From Oscillatoria sp. FACHB-1406 (GTDB lineage Bacteria; Cyanobacteriota; Cyanobacteriia; Cyanobacteriales; Spirulinaceae): a stretch of 64,000 nucleotides of DNA. The stretch lies in contig NZ_JACJSM010000019.1 of the NCBI RefSeq assembly GCF_014698145.1, positions 1-64,000 of the forward strand, in the 5' to 3' direction. A program made the translations under genes and the position numbers. The first letter of the stretch is position 1; each line of letters starts with the position of its first letter. The notes below the pieces were generated by a model, which was given only the letters and a program-made list of their open reading frames with translations, was not told the origin of the DNA and made no database searches. Shown here piece after piece: positions 19,144 to 29,336 of the stretch.

Positions 19144-22100
19144 TTAAATCTCGTCTTCTTGTAGATCCTCAGCCGTTAAAGATTCGTAGGTCGGACGGCT
19201 CGGAGCGCGGCGGCGATCGGTGTCCGCCATCAAATCCACCTCGAGATCGTTGGAGGTTCCATCATCGGCATTGTCTACTTTATGAACGGCAATGTCTAAT
19301 CCTAACGATTGCAGTTCTCGCATCAATACCTTGAAGGATTCGGGCGTTCCCGGACGCGGAATCGGCTTACCTTTAACGATCGCGTTTAACGCTTCGTTGC
19401 GCCCTTGCATATCGTCGGATTTCACCGTTAGCAATTCTTGCAAGATATAAGCCGCACCGTAAGCTTCTAGCGCCCACACCTCCATTTCTCCAAAACGCTG
19501 TCCGCCTTGTTGGGCTTTACCGCCGAGGGGCTGTTGCGTTACCAAGGAGTACGGTCCAGTAGAACGGGCGTGAATCTTATCATCGACTAAGTGAACCAGT
19601 TTCAGCATATAAGCCATACCCACCGTAACCGGTTGATCTAGCGCCTCGCCGGTTCGACCATCGTAGACGGTAATTTTGCCAGCATTTTCGGGATCGAACA
19701 CCCAATTTTTACCCAGCTTGTTACTCGCCTCTATAAGCTTGCCGTGGACGCTCAAACGAGACGCTTCTTCCCCATACATTTCGTCAAACGGGGTCATCTT
19801 AAAGCGCACGCCTAAGTTCTCGCCCGCCCAACCCAGCAGACATTCAAACACCTGTCCCACGTTCATCCGCGACGGTACGCCCAAGGGGTTGAGGACAATA
19901 TCGATGGGGCGACCGTCGGGAAGGTAGGGCATATCTTCCATCGGCAGAATTCGCGAAATAATCCCTTTATTCCCGTGGCGACCGGCCATTTTATCGCCGA
20001 CTTGGATTTTGCGTTTCTGGGCGACGTAAACGCGGACGACCATATTCGCGCCGGGGGGGAGTTCGTCGCCTTGTTCGCGCGTAAACACCCGCACGTCTAC
20101 TACTCGACCTTTTTCGCCGTTGGGAACCCGCAGGGAGTTATCCCGCACATCCCGCGCTTTTTCGCCGAAAATCGCGCGCAGCAGTTTTTCTTCGGGGGGT
20201 TGGTCGGATTCGCCTTTGGGGGTGACTTTCCCAACCAAAATATCTCCGGCTTCGACCCAAGCCCCGACCCGGATAATGCCGCGTTCGTCAAGGTTTCTTA
20301 ACGAATCTTCACCGACGTTAGGGATTTCGCGCGTCACTTCTTCGGGGCCGAGTTTGGTTTGTCGCGCTTCGATTTCGTATTTCTCGACGTGGATGCTGGT
20401 ATAAACGTCATCCATCACCAAGCGCTCGCTAATCAGGATGGCATCTTCGTAGTTGTAGCCTTCCCACGGCATATAGGTAACGAGGATGTTCTGACCGAGG
20501 GCGAGTTCGCCGCCTTCGGTTGCCGAACCGTCTGCTAGCACTTGACCGGGAACGACGGGTTCGCCGATGTAAACCAGAGGGCGCTGGTTCAAGCAGGTAT
20601 CTTGGTTGGAGCGCTGGTATTTTTGCAGTTCGTACTCGATTTCAATCGGCGCTTTGCTGCTGCCGTTATTCATCGAAGCGGTTACGCCTTCATCGCCTGT
20701 GGTTTCAAGAGCCGTAACTGAATCGGCATCCGATTCGTTAACTCGCACCCGAATACGCTCGGCATCGACGTAGGTAACGACTCCGTAGTGTTGGGAAACC
20801 ACAACCATCCCGGAGTCTCGTGCGGCTTGGGCTTCGAGTCCGGTTCCGACGAGGGGGCGTTCGGGGCGCAATAAGGGAACGGCTTGCCGCTGCATATTAG
20901 AACCCATCAGGGCGCGGTTCGCGTCGTCGTGTTCGAGGAAGGGAATTAGGGAGGTTGCTACCGAGACGATTTGCATCGGCGAAACGGCGACGTAATCCAC
21001 CTGTTCGGGGGTGGTGGTGGAGAATTCCTGCCGATAGCGCACTGGAACTTGCGGCCCTTGGATGTTTCCAGTTTCATCAACGCGCAAGTCTCCCGGCGCG
21101 ACTTGCAAGTCGTCTTCTTCGTCGGCGGTGAGGTAAACAGCGTCTTCGTCGTAGCGAACTCGACCGTTCTCGACGCGATAGTAAGGGGTTTCGATGAAGC
21201 CGTATTCGTTGACGCGGGCGTAGGTGGCGAGCGAGCCGATTAAGCCTGCGTTGGGCCCTTCAGGGGTTTCCACCGGACAGATTCGTCCGTAGTGGGAGGG
21301 GTGAATGTCGCGCACGGCGAAGCCCGCCCGCTCGCGGGTGAGTCCTCCAGGGCCGAGGGCAGAGAGGCGGCGTTTGTGGGTCAACTCAGCCAGAGGATTG
21401 GTTTGATCCATGAACTGGGAGAGTTGGGAGGATCCGAAGAATTCTTTGATGGCGGCGACTAAGGGTTTGGGGTTGACCAAGGAGGCGGGGCTGAGGGAAC
21501 CGGCTTCGGATACGGTCATGCGCTCGCGGATGATGCGCTCGAGGCGGTTGAGGCCGACGCGGACTTGGTTTTGCAGGAGTTCGCCGACGGAGCGGACGCG
21601 GCGGTTGCCGAGGTGGTCGATGTCGTCGGTGCTACCGGAGTCGAATTCGAGGTTGATGAGGTAGTCGATCGCGGCGAGAATATCAGTTGGGGTCAGGACG
21701 CGCATGGTGTCGGGGACGTTCAAGCGCAGTTTTTTGTTGAGCTTGTAGCGGCCGACTTTACCGAGGTCGTAGCGTTTGTTGTCGAAGAAGCGCGATTCGA
21801 GCAGTTGTTTCCCGCCGGAGACGGTGGGAGGTTCTCCCGGACGCAGTTTCCGGTAGAGTTCCATTAAGGCTTCTTCTTCGCTGGGGTTGCCTTCTTTGTC
21901 GAGGGTTTTTTGGTAGTAGTCGGGGTGGCGCAGCGCGTCGAGGATCTCGTTATCGGCCAGTCCGATGGCTTTGAGTAGGACTTGGGCGGAGAGTTTGCGG
22001 GTTTTGTCGATGCGCACCCACACGAGGTCGTTTTTGTCGGTTTCAAATTTAAGCCAAGCGCCTCGGTTGGGGATGAGGGAGGCGGAGTAGGTGCGGCGAC

Positions 22101-22515
22101 CGTTTTTGTCGGTTTCGGATTTGTAGTAAACTCCGGGCGATCGCACGATTTGGTTGACGATGACCCGTTCTGCGCCGTTAATAATGAAGGTTCCGCGCTC
22201 GGTCATGAGGGGCAGGTCGCCGATGAAGACTTCCTGTTCGATGATTTCGCCGGTTTCGCGGTTGATCAGGCGCGTGGGAACGTACATTTGCACGGCGTAA
22301 CTGGCATCGCGCCGTTTGGCTTCGTCTACGCTGTATTTAGGCTGGTGTAATTTATAGTTGTCGCCGATAAAGTGCAGTTCGAGCTTGCCGGTATAGTCGG
22401 TAATCGGCGAGAAACTGCTGAGTTCTTCGATTAGTCCGGTTTCGAGGAACCAACGGAAGCTAGACCGTTGAATTTCGATCAGGTCGGGAAGCAAATTATA
22501 GGTTAAGTTTGTCAT
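19144..22515 (-). CDS. rpoB: DNA-directed RNA polymerase subunit beta
   Basis: The 1123-residue beta subunit of the catalytic core. Typical beta motifs include [53 protein letters not shown] and the C-terminal clamp segment [26 protein letters not shown]. The rifampicin region reads [24 protein letters not shown]; Gln, Asp, His and Arg at the usual contact positions suggest a normal drug pocket. The length is typical for cyanobacteria, which lack the large insertions of proteobacterial beta. It heads the polymerase operon and follows tatD by 150 bp. The C-terminus [10 protein letters not shown] is acidic. Confidence 0.98.
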   Translation of the reverse strand: MTNLTYNLLPDLIEIQRSSFRWFLETGLIEELSSFSPITDYTGKLELHFIGDNYKLHQPKYSVDEAKRRDASYAVQMYVPTRLINRETGEIIEQEVFIGDLPLMTERGTFIINGAERVIVNQIVRSPGVYYKSETDKNGRRTYSASLIPNRGAWLKFETDKNDLVWVRIDKTRKLSAQVLLKAIGLADNEILDALRHPDYYQKTLDKEGNPSEEEALMELYRKLRPGEPPTVSGGKQLLESRFFDNKRYDLGKVGRYKLNKKLRLNVPDTMRVLTPTDILAAIDYLINLEFDSGSTDDIDHLGNRRVRSVGELLQNQVRVGLNRLERIIRERMTVSEAGSLSPASLVNPKPLVAAIKEFFGSSQLSQFMDQTNPLAELTHKRRLSALGPGGLTRERAGFAVRDIHPSHYGRICPVETPEGPNAGLIGSLATYARVNEYGFIETPYYRVENGRVRYDEDAVYLTADEEDDLQVAPGDLRVDETGNIQGPQVPVRYRQEFSTTTPEQVDYVAVSPMQIVSVATSLIPFLEHDDANRALMGSNMQRQAVPLLRPERPLVGTGLEAQAARDSGMVVVSQHYGVVTYVDAERIRVRVNESDADSVTALETTGDEGVTASMNNGSSKAPIEIEYELQKYQRSNQDTCLNQRPLVYIGEPVVPGQVLADGSATEGGELALGQNILVTYMPWEGYNYEDAILISERLVMDDVYTSIHVEKYEIEARQTKLGPEEVTREIPNVGEDSLRNLDERGIIRVGAWVEAGDILVGKVTPKGESDQPPEEKLLRAIFGEKARDVRDNSLRVPNGEKGRVVDVRVFTREQGDELPPGANMVVRVYVAQKRKIQVGDKMAGRHGNKGIISRILPMEDMPYLPDGRPIDIVLNPLGVPSRMNVGQVFECLLGWAGENLGVRFKMTPFDEMYGEEASRLSVHGKLIEASNKLGKNWVFDPENAGKITVYDGRTGEALDQPVTVGMAYMLKLVHLVDDKIHARSTGPYSLVTQQPLGGKAQQGGQRFGEMEVWALEAYGAAYILQELLTVKSDDMQGRNEALNAIVKGKPIPRPGTPESFKVLMRELQSLGLDIAVHKVDNADDGTSNDLEVDLMADTDRRRAPSRPTYESLTAEDLQEDEI

Positions 22516-22665
22516 AGTTCGCTCGCTCGGATTTGGATGCTTGAGTTTGGGCGGGGAGCGCTCGCAATTAAGCCATTCTTCTGGGGGAGGATTGAGGGCT
22601 GCCCGAAGGGTTTGCTTGCTGTCGGTTCTCTTTTTTTAGGGGCGATCGCGCGGTTGAGCGTTGAG

Positions 22666-23457
22666 TTAGGCTCGGGCGATCGCGAGATCGTCTAATCCAA
22701 AGAGTTTACAGGCATTGCTCGTGGTTTGGGCGGCTAGCGCTTCGAGGGACGTTCCCCGCAGTTCTGCTAATTTTTCCGCCACGTAGTAAACGTAGGCGGG
22801 TTCGTTGCGCTTGCCGCGTTTGGGATGGGGGGCGAGGAAGGGACAGTCGGTTTCGATTAACAAGCGATCGTTCGGAACGAGTCGGGCGGATTCTTGCACC
22901 GCGATCGCATTTTTAAAGGTGACAATGCCGCTGAAGCTGATATAAAAGCCCAGATCGAGAAACCACTGCGTTTCTTCCGGCGTTCCCCCCCAACAGTGCA
23001 TGACACCGCGCAGGTTCGGATTGTCGATTTCTCTAAACAAGTTTTTTAGCGCTAATGCTGCCTCGCGACAATGAATAATGACAGGTTTATCGAGCGCCAG
23101 GGCAATGCCCAACTGCGCTCGACAAACCTCTTTTTGATGCTCTTCATTTTCAGCTTTATAGAAGTCTAAGCCGGTTTCGCCGATCGCGACCACGCGAGGA
23201 TCCGACTTTGCTAGGGCTAAGATTTCGCCCTCGCTCCGATTCGTCCATCGCTGGGCATCCAACGGATGCAGCCCGATCGCAAAACGCATCTCGGTAAAGC
23301 GATCCGCTAAGCTTCGGATACTTTCAAACTCGCTCGGCTCGACGCAGGAGTGAACTAGGCCCACCACTCCCGCTTCTCGCCAGCGATCTTGAATCGCGTC
23401 CAACTCTTGCTGAAAAACTTCAAAATTGATGTGGACGTGGGTATCGATTAGCTGCAT
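22666..23457 (-). CDS. tatD: TatD-family metal-dependent DNase
   Basis: A 263-residue amidohydrolase-fold protein of the TatD family (metal-dependent 3'-5' exonuclease; in some bacteria linked to DNA repair). The expected metal ligands are visible: IDTHVH near the N-terminus, the Glu of GETGLDFY, His of HCREA, His of MHCWGG and Asp of [12 protein letters not shown]. Length is normal for the family. It lies between rpsT and rpoB, all leftward, an arrangement common in cyanobacteria that may reflect co-transcription rather than shared function. Confidence 0.95.
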   Translation of the reverse strand: MQLIDTHVHINFEVFQQELDAIQDRWREAGVVGLVHSCVEPSEFESIRSLADRFTEMRFAIGLHPLDAQRWTNRSEGEILALAKSDPRVVAIGETGLDFYKAENEEHQKEVCRAQLGIALALDKPVIIHCREAALALKNLFREIDNPNLRGVMHCWGGTPEETQWFLDLGFYISFSGIVTFKNAIAVQESARLVPNDRLLIETDCPFLAPHPKRGKRNEPAYVYYVAEKLAELRGTSLEALAAQTTSNACKLFGLDDLAIARA

Positions 23458-23541
23458 TTAGGATTTCGCATTTGCAATCGATCCGTTTGGGGGATCGCTA
23501 TTGAGCACTATAACGAACGATCGCTGTCGGAAGCTAATATT

Positions 23542-23570
23542 CCCCCGCGATCGACCTCAAGAAGCGGGGG
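23542..23570. terminator. GC-rich inverted repeat at the rpsT stop codon
   Basis: CCCCCGC (23542-23548) pairs with GCGGGGG (23564-23570) around a 15-nt loop that includes the rpsT stop codon. On the transcribed strand the following bases (AATATT) are not a real U-run. It could be a weak terminator or a processing hairpin between rpsT and tatD. Confidence 0.35.
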
Positions 23571-23850
23571 CTGCTTTTTTCAGCGCGCGAGCCAAGCGAG
23601 ATTTCTTTCTCGCCCCGTTATTGGCGTGAAAGACTCCGCGCGCCACGGCCTTATCGATCTTCTGATAAGCTTCCGATAGCGATTCCTGCACTTGTTCGGA
23701 TAACTCTGAAGTCGGGTTCGCTGCGTAGCGATCCACCCGCGTCAGACATTTCTTCATCAGGGTTCTCACTGATGATTTATAAGCTTTATTGCGCAGCCGA
23801 TTTCTTTCGGCGATTTGAATTCGTTTGGTTGCAGATTTGCTGTTAGCCAC
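23557..23850 (-). CDS. rpsT: 30S ribosomal protein S20
   Basis: A 97-residue, lysine- and arginine-rich helical protein. The N-terminal [21 protein letters not shown] and the central [15 protein letters not shown] are typical of S20, which binds 16S rRNA early in 30S assembly. It is the first gene of a leftward block leading to tatD and the polymerase genes. The upstream region (23851-24143) is shared with divergent hisD and is AT-rich near 23900, a likely promoter position. Confidence 0.97.
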   Translation of the reverse strand: MANSKSATKRIQIAERNRLRNKAYKSSVRTLMKKCLTRVDRYAANPTSELSEQVQESLSEAYQKIDKAVARGVFHANNGARKKSRLARALKKAAPAS

Positions 23851-24143
23851 CGTTTTTACTGCTCTGGAGAAAAATTAACTTGCGATCGCACAAACTTAAG
23901 GGAAAATATTATAGCACTGTTAATGCCATCCCAACAAGGTCAATTTAAGATCGAATCGGAAGGTCTTCTCGATCCTACAACATCAGATTCAACTTCGATC
24001 GCGCCAATCGCGCCTTCTGGCAAAAATCCGCGATAAGCTATAAGAGAGAGTAGGGGTTCGGGGCATTTTTCTTCCGCGAAGTTGAATCAAATGCCAGTTC
24101 CTCACTCACCAAGGGAAGTCGCGAGAATAGGCATTCTAACTCA

Positions 24144-25460
24144 ATGCTGCGAATCATCACTCAAGAAGCTGAAGCCCGGTCGGAACTGCGTCGAATCAGC
24201 GATCGCGCCTACAGCGTCGAAATTCTTCATAAAGAAGCCACGGTTCGAGAAATCATTCAAACCGTGCAACGTCAAGGCGATAAAGCCCTGCTCGATTACA
24301 CCCTCGAGTTTGACGGTCAGTCCCTCACGCGCGAACAACTGCGCGTCAGCGGCTCCGAACTCGACGCGGCCTATCAGCAGGTCTCCAAAGAATTGCTCGA
24401 AGCGATCTCCCTCGCTCGCGAGCAAATCGAAGCCTTTCATCGCCTGCGCGTTCCCAAATCTTGGGTGCATTTCGACGAAAACGAGGCGGTATTAGGCAAG
24501 CGCTATACCCCCGTCGATCGCGCGGGACTCTATGTTCCCGGCGGGCGTGCTGCCTACCCCAGTACGGTACTGATGAACGCCATTCCCGCAAAAGTGGCAA
24601 AAGTTCCTAAGATCGTCATGGTTACGCCGCCGGGAGAAAACGGCAAGCTCCCCGCAGCCGTCCTCGTCGCTGCCCAAGAAGCAGGCGTAACCGAAATTTA
24701 TCGCATTGGCGGCGCGCAAGCCATTGCCGCCCTCGCCTACGGGACTGAAACCATTCCCGCCGTCGATGTCATCACCGGTCCGGGCAACATTTACGTTACC
24801 CTCGCCAAAAAAACCGTTTACGGAAAAGTTGGCATCGATTCCTTAGCCGGACCTTCCGAAGTCCTGATTATCGCCGATCGCCAAGCCAATCCCGTCCACG
24901 TCGCCGCCGACTTGCTCGCCCAAGCCGAACACGACCCGATGGCGGCTGCAATCTTAATCGCTACCGATTCCGACCTCGCCAGCAAAGTCCAAACTGAAGT
25001 CAGCAAACAACTCAACGATCATCCCCGCAAACTGCTCGCCGAAAAAGCCGTCGCCCACTACGGTTTAATTATTGTTGTCGATACCCTCGAAACTGCCGCC
25101 GAACTCTCTAACCTTTTCGCCCCAGAACACCTCGAACTCGAAGTCGAAGAACCCTGGGAACTTTTGGAGAAAATTCGCCACGCCGGAGCTATCTTTTTAG
25201 GTAATTCCACACCCGAAGCTGTAGGGGATTATTTAGCAGGCCCCAATCATACTTTGCCCACCTCCGGAGCCGCGCGTTATGCCTCAGCGTTGGGGGTAGA
25301 AACTTTCATCAAACATTCGAGTTTGATTCAGTATTCGCCCCAAGCTTTACAGAAAATGTCGAGTGCGATTCAAATCCTCGCGCGAGCGGAAGGATTGCAC
25401 TCGCACGGCGAATCGGTGCGCTTGCGAATGGAGAATGAGTATGTCGATCCTCAAGAGTAG
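24144..25460 (+). CDS. hisD: Histidinol dehydrogenase
   Basis: A 438-residue enzyme catalysing the last two steps of histidine synthesis (L-histidinol to L-histidine via histidinal, using two NAD+). Characteristic segments are YVPGGRAAYPSTVLMN, RIGGAQAIAALAYGTE, VDVITGPGNIYV, AGPSEVLIIAD and the signature LGNSTPEAVGDYLAGPNHTLPT. The zinc-binding Gln/His/Asp residues lie in these segments (for example QAEHDPMA). The start MLRIITQEAEAR fits the family. It stands alone, divergent from rpsT; no other his genes are in the window. Confidence 0.97.
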   Translation: MLRIITQEAEARSELRRISDRAYSVEILHKEATVREIIQTVQRQGDKALLDYTLEFDGQSLTREQLRVSGSELDAAYQQVSKELLEAISLAREQIEAFHRLRVPKSWVHFDENEAVLGKRYTPVDRAGLYVPGGRAAYPSTVLMNAIPAKVAKVPKIVMVTPPGENGKLPAAVLVAAQEAGVTEIYRIGGAQAIAALAYGTETIPAVDVITGPGNIYVTLAKKTVYGKVGIDSLAGPSEVLIIADRQANPVHVAADLLAQAEHDPMAAAILIATDSDLASKVQTEVSKQLNDHPRKLLAEKAVAHYGLIIVVDTLETAAELSNLFAPEHLELEVEEPWELLEKIRHAGAIFLGNSTPEAVGDYLAGPNHTLPTSGAARYASALGVETFIKHSSLIQYSPQALQKMSSAIQILARAEGLHSHGESVRLRMENEYVDPQE

Positions 25461-25522
25461 AATCAACCAAAGCTCGGTCTCTTAATTATGACTGCCCTGA
25501 AAATACTTGAATTTCCCGATCG

Positions 25523-26185
25523 CTACTTTTTACGATGAAGAGACTGGAGATTGATGGATAACTCAAGGGCAGATTCAGAACTGGGCTGCTGAAAAGGCGA
25601 CTTTTGAAGGATTTCGGCATAAGCGATCGCCTCCGGAAAAAATTGCAAAAATCCCGCTTCTAAAGCTTCGTAATGTTCGGCAAGTTCCTCAGATGCCGTT
25701 GCTAAAGGATTGGCTCGCTTTAAACGCCGAGAAATACGAGCGAGCGTTCGATTGACTCCGGCTAAAGTTTGGTAAGAGGCGAGCCAATTTTCAAGAACAA
25801 CTTTGGGAGCGATCGCGCGTGCTTTCGGCGGTAAAATCGAGCGATTTGCTTGTAAATTATCGTAAAAATCATTGACAAAATCATCCAACTGTGAAGCTGC
25901 GAATAGTTGCCAATGTTTTGATAAAAAGTGGTCGTAAGCGATATCAATAATGATGCCAGAAAAGCGAAAATAGCGATCGCCTAATAAGCGCCGACTTTGA
26001 AGATAGAGTGGGTGGCGATCGGTAAAACAATCGATCTGGCGATGGGTTGCAATTCCCTTTAAAATTTCGGCACTATAGCAATTTTGATAGTCCTCCAACG
26101 GTCCTTTTACAAAATCGCCTAGAAAATTTCCCAATTGAGATTCGGGGGTATTTTCAGCAAGCCGAATATGAGCAAGGTAGTTCAC
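25523..26185 (-). CDS. ACP phosphodiesterase-like protein (DUF479)
   Basis: The protein begins MNYLAHIRLAENTPESQLGNFLGDFVKG when read from the GTG at 26185, which is the usual N-terminus of the AcpH/DUF479 family. Family members remove the 4'-phosphopantetheine from acyl carrier protein or have related HD-like hydrolase activity. The motifs LAH, GNFLGDFVKG, IATHRQIDCFTDRHP and IDIAYDHFLSKHW contain the expected His and Asp ligands. A longer frame opens at 26236, but the GTG start is better: it overlaps the stop of the upstream methyltransferase as GTGA, a translational coupling arrangement. The product is about 220 residues. Substrate specificity is inferred from family only. Confidence 0.85.
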   Translation of the reverse strand: MNYLAHIRLAENTPESQLGNFLGDFVKGPLEDYQNCYSAEILKGIATHRQIDCFTDRHPLYLQSRRLLGDRYFRFSGIIIDIAYDHFLSKHWQLFAASQLDDFVNDFYDNLQANRSILPPKARAIAPKVVLENWLASYQTLAGVNRTLARISRRLKRANPLATASEELAEHYEALEAGFLQFFPEAIAYAEILQKSPFQQPSSESALELSINLQSLHRKK

Positions 26186-26982
26186 GATGCCGATTTTTTT
26201 CCCCAGACTGCCATAATCGCATAATCTAACATCCAAACCGCCGGATCGTCGATAAGTTGAAGAAAATTAGCTACGTCCCGACTGCTACAAAAATCAGTAT
26301 CGATCGCTCGTTGTCCGATGCTTTCTATTGCCATTTTCCAAATTTTAGCTCGCTGCGAGCCTCCCTGAAACAAAGCAGTATTGGTCGCCGTATCAAGGGC
26401 TTCAAAATTAAAAGAATTGAAAATTAGAGGCAATTTCCGTCCGAAATAAGGATCGACTCCTAGAGTTTCATAAAGTTTTCGGGTTGCCTCAAAAACTCGT
26501 GCGATACATTGCCCGTTTGGACTTTCTGTTTCAACGGGTAGGGCATGGGTAAAATCGGGTTCTTCAACTAAAAGCCATCCCCCCGGTTTGAGTGCCTGAA
26601 AAAGATTTTTAATGGCTGAATCGCGATCGCAAAGGTGCATTAAAACCGCACGAACGTGAACGAGATCGTAGCAATTCGGTTCTAATTCAGTCGTGACAAT
26701 ATCCAAACGACGAATTTCTAAGTTAGAGCGTTGAGTTGCCTCAATAAAACGAGGGTCTATATCTACAGCAACTACGCGCCCGGATTCGTCAACGCGATCG
26801 CAAAGGTAGTGCATAATCGAACCGGCACCAGCACCAACCTCTAAGCAATTCCATCCCTTCTCAATCCCGATTTGTTGAAGGTAAGAATGCGTGTCCGGAT
26901 CGAAAATTAACTGAAGGGTTTCTAGACGCTCTTTCTCGGGAATCGCCTGGGTCTCCGAAAAAACGTATGATTTTTCAGTCAT
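26182..26982 (-). CDS. Class I SAM-dependent methyltransferase
   Basis: A 266-residue protein with a Rossmann-type SAM-binding fold: motif I VGAGAGSIMHYL, the acidic end of beta 2 in VAVDIDPRFIE, RRLDIVT, and the post-motif segments DLVHVRAVLMHL and LKPGGWLLVEEPDF. The substrate cannot be told from sequence; relatives methylate many small molecules. It begins 6 bp after the Uma2 gene and its stop overlaps the start of the ACP-phosphodiesterase-like gene, so the three genes are likely to be transcribed together. Confidence 0.9.
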   Translation of the reverse strand: MTEKSYVFSETQAIPEKERLETLQLIFDPDTHSYLQQIGIEKGWNCLEVGAGAGSIMHYLCDRVDESGRVVAVDIDPRFIEATQRSNLEIRRLDIVTTELEPNCYDLVHVRAVLMHLCDRDSAIKNLFQALKPGGWLLVEEPDFTHALPVETESPNGQCIARVFEATRKLYETLGVDPYFGRKLPLIFNSFNFEALDTATNTALFQGGSQRAKIWKMAIESIGQRAIDTDFCSSRDVANFLQLIDDPAVWMLDYAIMAVWGKKSAS

Positions 26983-26988
26983 GAGCGG

Positions 26989-27591
26989 TTAAAATGAAAG
27001 CTTTTGAAAGAGTTCTGCCACCGGAAACGTAAATCCGGGAACAACTTCTTCGCCATCGAGACTATCGGTAGATTTTAGCAGGCGATCGGGTTCTTTGCCC
27101 GAACGATAGACGAGAATATAGTGTTGAGTCGGGCTAACCACCCAAACCAAGCGACTCCCATTCTCGAAATATTCAGCAACTTTAGCGTCAATTTCTTCGA
27201 CGGTATTTCCAGGAGAGAGAACTTCAACGGCTAAATCGGGCGCGCCTTCGAGAAATCCAGAAGGGAGTTCGGTTAGTCCTTGCAAGCGTTCCTTAGAAAA
27301 AAAAGCAAGATCGGGAGAACGTTTATTACCATTTTTCATTTTAAAAGCAGTGCTGGAATCAAGGATTACTCCTAGTTTTTTTTGTACGACATAATTGAGC
27401 AGAGCGCCTAAAAGAAGGCTACAAGTATACCCGTGTAATGCTCCTGAATTACCCATATCAATTAGTTCTCCATTCACGATTTCGTAGCGATGTCCATCAT
27501 TGAGCGCCATAAACTCTGCATCAGTCCAGACTTTTTTCTCAACGACTTCGGGTGCGATCGTTTCTGGGAGTTGGGGAGCGATGGCAGACAT
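26989..27591 (-). CDS. Uma2-family (DUF820) putative endonuclease
   Basis: A 200-residue protein of the Uma2/DUF820 family, a PD-(D/E)XK nuclease-fold group greatly expanded in cyanobacteria. The core is visible: EIVNGELIDM, SPDLAFFSKERL, APDLAVEVLSPGNT (catalytic Asp and Glu) and EYFENGSRLVWVVSP. The start was placed at 27591 because AAGGAG lies 6 bases upstream; a further in-frame ATG at 27609 has no such site. Nuclease activity and biological role are unproven for most members. It lies at the head of a three-gene leftward cluster. Confidence 0.9.
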   Translation of the reverse strand: MSAIAPQLPETIAPEVVEKKVWTDAEFMALNDGHRYEIVNGELIDMGNSGALHGYTCSLLLGALLNYVVQKKLGVILDSSTAFKMKNGNKRSPDLAFFSKERLQGLTELPSGFLEGAPDLAVEVLSPGNTVEEIDAKVAEYFENGSRLVWVVSPTQHYILVYRSGKEPDRLLKSTDSLDGEEVVPGFTFPVAELFQKLSF

Positions 27592-27609
27592 AAGATACTC
27601 CTTTGCCAA

Positions 27610-27950
27610 GGGCGGGCGGTTTCTAAAATTAAATTATAGCAACAGCTTCCTTTTTCAAGATCGGAAGTTTCTTGAGAATCGTTTGTAAAAAAGAAGGAGT
27701 GAATGCCTGTTTGCTTTTACTGCAATTCTAGCAAAGCCAGATTTTTCGATTTTTATTAAAAAAATGAATGCTCTTTTTCGAGATTAAATTCGGGTTAATG
27801 TCGGGTTAAGGTTATTCAATTTTAAGCTTAAAGCTCGCTAAAGAGGCTTGTCGATTTTAGGGTAACGCGGTATTATAAAATGAAACAAACTTCTAAATCA
27901 GGGCGCGAGCGGAAATTGAAACGAAAGCTATAGTCAATTATCATGAATAA
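27610..27950. other. AT-rich divergent intergenic region
   Basis: About 340 bp between the leftward Uma2 cluster and the rightward histidine kinase. No gene was recognised. It contains the Pho-box-like array described separately. Confidence 0.4.
27781..27810 (-). promoter_or_regulatory. Pho-box-like triple direct repeat
   Basis: On the minus strand three octamers, CTTAACCC, ATTAACCC and TTTAATCT, are separated by exactly 3 bp each, giving an 11-bp period. The cyanobacterial SphR/PhoB box is described as tandem PyTTAAPyPy(T/A) octamers with 3-bp spacers, so spacing and TTAA cores fit while some flanking bases deviate. It lies about 160 bp before the histidine kinase start and about 190 bp before the Uma2 start. 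Confidence 0.4.
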
Positions 27951-27971
27951 TTGAAAAACTCTAATTTGTTT

Positions 27972-29318
27972 ATGCTCGAAGCAATGTCAGACGCTGGCGA
28001 AACTACCCCAAAGCTTTTTGCTCGTCTTGAAAAGCTGGAGATTGACTCGACTTTAGAAAGTTTGCTCCTATACGAAAGTCAGATTGATATTACCTGCCAG
28101 GGGAAAGAAGTTATCCACCGCTTCCAAAATGACTTATCGTTACCGGGAATTATTTTAGTCGATCGCGGGGGGGAATTCCAGGGGATGATTTCGCGGTGGC
28201 GTTTCTGGGAACACATGAGTCGCCCCTACAGCCTCGATCTTTTTTATAAACGCTCTCTCAATTCTCTCTACAGTTTTACCCAAACCCAAATCTTAATCTT
28301 AAAGGGCGATACAAGCATCGTCGAAGCAGCGCGCAAATCCCTCGAACGCCCGACGGAATTACTCTACGAACCGATTGTTGTGGAGGGGAAAAATGGGGGT
28401 TATTTACTGCTTGACATTCATCAACTTTTAATGGCGCAATCAAGAATTCATGAGTTAACCAGTCAATTGCTCGATGAAAAAACTTATGCGCACCGCATTC
28501 AAACCGAAAAAATGGCGAGTTTAGGGCGAGCAATGGCAGGAGTCGCTCACGAAATTCGCAACCCCGTTAATTCGATCGACGGCAATCTCGAATTTATCGA
28601 TGAATACTCTAAGAATTTAATTGACTTACTGAAGTTATATCAAGCGGGAGTTACAATAAAATCCGCAACGATTGCCGATTTTGAGGAAGAAATCGAACTC
28701 GAATATCTCCTGGAAGATTTACCAAAGATTGTGGAAACGATGCAGGTGAGTGCAGAACGCTTAACGCATTTGGTAACGGGGTTACGCAATTTTGCTAGAG
28801 TCGATGATAAAAAACGCCAAGTCATCAATCTTACAAGCTGCATTGAAGGAACGCTGCTGATTCTTCACAATCAAATTAAAAATGCGATCGAGGTGATTCG
28901 AGATTACGAAGAGTTACCCGAAATTGAGTGTTATCCCGGACAATTGAGTCAAGTTTTTATGAATTTGCTGGCAAACGCGATCGATACTTTAATGGAACGT
29001 CAGGAAATCGAAAAAGATCCGCAATGGCAGCCACAAATCACAATTTCGACCCGGACGGTAGAAAGACCGGAAGACGATCGCGCGATCGCGATTATTATTG
29101 CCGACAATGGGATGGGAATTTCACCCCAAATTCAAGCGAAAATTTTTGAAGAATTTTTCACGACCAAACCGGTGGGCAAGGGAACGGGCTTAGGTTTAGC
29201 GATTAGCCATCGAGCGATCGCACAAAAGCACGGCGGACAGTTAAAATTGCGATCGGAAGTGGGCGTAGGAACGGCGTTTGAGATTACACTTCCCGTCAGC
29301 CGAGGCAACCTAGAGTAA
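27972..29318 (+). CDS. Sensor histidine kinase with CBS-like input region
   Basis: About 448 residues. The first 160 residues form an input module with the segment LPGIILVDRGGEFQGMISRWRFWEHMSRPY, seen in many cyanobacterial kinases and diguanylate cyclases and reminiscent of a CBS half-site. The kinase core has the phospho-His in GVAHEIRNPVNS, N box MNLLANAIDTL, and G boxes DNGMGIS and GKGTGLGLAISH. There are no membrane segments, so it is likely soluble. The frame can also be read from a TTG at 27951; the ATG at 27972 is preferred. No response regulator is adjacent. A Pho-box-like array lies upstream, so phosphate control of its expression is possible but untested. Confidence 0.9.
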   Translation: MLEAMSDAGETTPKLFARLEKLEIDSTLESLLLYESQIDITCQGKEVIHRFQNDLSLPGIILVDRGGEFQGMISRWRFWEHMSRPYSLDLFYKRSLNSLYSFTQTQILILKGDTSIVEAARKSLERPTELLYEPIVVEGKNGGYLLLDIHQLLMAQSRIHELTSQLLDEKTYAHRIQTEKMASLGRAMAGVAHEIRNPVNSIDGNLEFIDEYSKNLIDLLKLYQAGVTIKSATIADFEEEIELEYLLEDLPKIVETMQVSAERLTHLVTGLRNFARVDDKKRQVINLTSCIEGTLLILHNQIKNAIEVIRDYEELPEIECYPGQLSQVFMNLLANAIDTLMERQEIEKDPQWQPQITISTRTVERPEDDRAIAIIIADNGMGISPQIQAKIFEEFFTTKPVGKGTGLGLAISHRAIAQKHGGQLKLRSEVGVGTAFEITLPVSRGNLE

Positions 29319-29336
29319 CCAACCTGCGATCGCGAT

